In this document: positions 62,528 through 64,000 of the stretch, piece by piece
Numbering within the stretch: position 1 is the first letter of the stretch
Layout of the letters: the number at the start of each line of letters is the position of its first letter
Assembly (NCBI RefSeq): GCF_016412875.1
Contig: NZ_JAEKPD010000002.1
Location: 310,001 to 374,000, forward strand
Reading direction: 5' to 3'
Source of the DNA: Palleronia pontilimi
Lineage (GTDB): Bacteria; Pseudomonadota; Alphaproteobacteria; Rhodobacterales; Rhodobacteraceae
DNA: 64,000 bases
Made by a program: the position numbers and the translations under genes
The notes under the pieces: generated by a model
Database searches by the model: none
What the model was told of the DNA's origin: nothing
What the model saw: only the letters and a program-made list of their open reading frames with translations

Positions 62528-63742
62528 TTAACCCTTGATCGCTTCGCAGGTGCCATCCTCGAGCGAGCGGAACGCCTCGTCGCCGGGGATCGTGCGGATG
62601 ATGTTGTAGTAGTCCCAGCGGCCTTCGCTTTCCTCGGGCGTCTTCACCTGGGCCAGGAACATGTCGTGCACCATCAGACCGTCCTCGCGCACGCGGCCGT
62701 TGCGGGCGAAAGCGTCCTCGATCGGCATCTCTTTCAGCTGGGCGACGACCGTCTTGGCGTCATCGGTCCCGGCCTCCTGAACGGCCTTGAGGTAGTTCAG
62801 CGCCGAGGAATACATCCCGGCCTGCACCATGGTGGGCTTGGCGCCGTGCCGCTCTTCGAAGCGGTTGCTCCATTCGCGGGCCGCGTCGTCCTGGTCCCAG
62901 TAGAAGCCCGTGGTCAGGGTCAGGCCCTGCGCGGTGTCCAGTCCCAGCGCGTCCACGTCCGTCAGGAACAGCAGCAGCGACGCCAGCGATTGCCCGCTCT
63001 GGACCACGCCGAATTCCTGCGCCTGCTTGACCGAGTTCTGGGTGTCCGTGCCCGCGTTGGCCAGGCCGATCACCTGCGCACCCGAGGCCTGAGCCTGCAG
63101 GATGAAGGACGAAAAGTCCTGCGTCGGGAACGGGGCCGCGACGCTGCCCAGAACCTCGCCGCCATTGGCGGTGACCGCCTCGGCCGCGTTTTCTTCCAGC
63201 TTGTGGCCGAAGGTGTAGTCGGCGGTGATGAAATACCACGTCTCCTTGCCTTCCTTGACCATCGCGACCGCGGTGCCGTTGGCCAGCGCGTCGGTGTCAT
63301 AGGTCCAGTGAAGACCGGTCTCGGGGGCGCAGTTCTCGTTGGTCAGCGCGGCGGTCGCGGCACCGTTGTTGATATACGCGATTTCCTTTTCGCTGGTGAT
63401 GTCCTGCAGCGCGATGCCGACGCCCGAATTCGCGCCGCCGAGGATCATGTCGACGTTTTCCTGGTCGGCCCATTGGCGCGCCAGGTTCGAGCCGATATCG
63501 GCCTTGTTCTGGTGATCGGCGGTCAGCAGTTCGATGGGGGTGCCGTTGATCTCGCCACCCATCTCTTCGATCGCCATCTCGACGGCGGCGATCGAGCCTT
63601 GTCCGTCCAGCGCCGAATAGGCGCCCGACAGATCCAGGATCATCCCGATCTTCACGGTGTCGTCGCTGATCTCCTGGGCGCCCGCGGTGGTGGCAAGCAC
63701 GGTCGCGGCGCTGGCAAGTAGCGTGGCTTTGGTCTTGTTCAT
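62528..63742 (-). CDS. livK: ABC transporter substrate-binding protein (LivK/amide-urea-binding class)
   Basis: The 404-residue periplasmic protein has signal peptide M-N-K-T-K-A-T-L-L-A-S-A-A-T-V-L-A (cleavage probably after A-G-A near 22) and the Leu/Ile/Val-binding fold: V-K-I-G-M-I-L-D-L-S-G at the mature start, D-H-Q-N-K-A-D, and Y-I-N-N-G-A-A-T-A-A-L-T. ATG 63742 is preferred to the ATG at 63748 because AAAGGGAG lies 7 bases before it and touches the other. It lies between livF and livH in one operon. The ligand is uncertain. Confidence 0.88.
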   Translation of the reverse strand: MNKTKATLLASAATVLATTAGAQEISDDTVKIGMILDLSGAYSALDGQGSIAAVEMAIEEMGGEINGTPIELLTADHQNKADIGSNLARQWADQENVDMILGGANSGVGIALQDITSEKEIAYINNGAATAALTNENCAPETGLHWTYDTDALANGTAVAMVKEGKETWYFITADYTFGHKLEENAAEAVTANGGEVLGSVAAPFPTQDFSSFILQAQASGAQVIGLANAGTDTQNSVKQAQEFGVVQSGQSLASLLLFLTDVDALGLDTAQGLTLTTGFYWDQDDAAREWSNRFEERHGAKPTMVQAGMYSSALNYLKAVQEAGTDDAKTVVAQLKEMPIEDAFARNGRVREDGLMVHDMFLAQVKTPEESEGRWDYYNIIRTIPGDEAFRSLEDGTCEAIKG

Positions 63743-63782
63743 GGTCATTCTCCCTTTGGTTTTACTGCTATGGCAGTCCCGG

Positions 63783-64000
63783 TCAGACCCCGAGATAGCC
63801 GGCAATCTTCTCTCTGTTCGCTTCGACTTCGCTTCGCTCGAACCGGTCGATGACCTGTCCGTGTTCCACGACGAAATGGCGGTCGCCCATGCGTTCGGCG
63901 AACCGGAAGTTCTGCTCCACCAAAAGGATGGTGAAGCCCTCGTCGCGCAGACTGCCGATGATGTCGCCGATCTGCTGGACAATCACGGGCGCAAGGCCCT
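63783..64000 (-). CDS. livF: ABC transporter ATP-binding protein LivF (C-terminal part; 5' end outside window)
   Basis: The frame is open through the right edge. The visible ~72 residues read G-L-A-P-V-I-V-Q-Q-I-G-D, the segment just after Walker B in LivF, then F-T-I-L-L-V-E-Q-N (with the H-loop region following), F-V-V-E-H-G-Q-V-I and a short tail I-A-G-Y-L-G-V. The C-terminal position and ending are typical of LivF rather than LivG. It provides ATP hydrolysis for the LivHM pore and is upstream of livK in the same operon. Confidence 0.85.
   Translation of the reverse strand, partial: GLAPVIVQQIGDIIGSLRDEGFTILLVEQNFRFAERMGDRHFVVEHGQVIDRFERSEVEANREKIAGYLGV

Noticed and set aside
63743-63782. 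Small CTGC/GCAG hairpin between livF and livK as a terminator
   Set aside because: The stem is only about 5 bp and there is no T-run, so it is too weak to call.

Overview
The window is GC-rich, densely coded DNA from a member of the Alphaproteobacteria. It is most likely Rhodobacterales (Roseobacter-like), judged from the gene families, an FNR/FnrL-type box and heavily GC-biased third codon positions. That placement is inference. No tRNA, rRNA, CRISPR array, insertion sequence or phage gene was seen, and no gene-free stretch exceeds 300 bases.

Region 1 (1-33839) is the 3' part of one enormous gene whose frame is still open at the left edge. The 11,262 or more residues seen here form an almost cysteine-free, repeat-built surface protein. 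In order it has Gly/Ser/Thr-linked beta-rich modules, about 30 copies of a ~62-residue repeat, blocks of a GL-(T/I/A)-DG-x-x-Y-Y-V module, AYVG modules, Calx-beta-like and ~100-residue W-x3-GF repeats, RTX (GGxGxD) calcium repeats, two concanavalin-like domains and a C-terminal HExxHxxGxxH metzincin-type motif.

Region 2 (33874-41702) holds five same-strand genes directly downstream. They encode a GAF-GAF-TM-HlyD adaptor, a PqqD-like/M50 membrane protease/HlyD fusion, a SapC-family (S-layer associated) protein, a short SecA-like ATPase and a second HlyD adaptor. There is no ABC exporter or TolC gene here. This looks like a dedicated sensing, processing and export apparatus for the giant protein, and it is the best candidate in the window for an undescribed system.

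Region 3 (41755-47486) is a minus-strand ABC importer operon (PotA-like ATPase, Tat-secreted binding protein, two permeases) ending in an Asp/Glu/hydantoin-type racemase. A divergent GntR/FCD regulator lies beside a probable operator, ATTGTACACAAT. Region 4 (47644-48951) is cbpA-cbpM, a DnaJ-like co-chaperone and its modulator.

Region 5 (49052-60478) starts with a good FNR-type box and runs through arcD-arcA-arcB-arcC (arginine deiminase pathway) straight into a complete N-type ATPase operon in the canonical order atpD-C-Q-R-B-E-F-A-G; arcC and atpD overlap by 4 bases. The layout suggests that ATP made anaerobically from arginine drives an ion-exporting rotary ATPase. Region 6 (60573-64000, minus strand) is a branched-chain amino-acid-type ABC importer (livF partial, livK, livH, livM), separated from atpG by a hairpin terminator.
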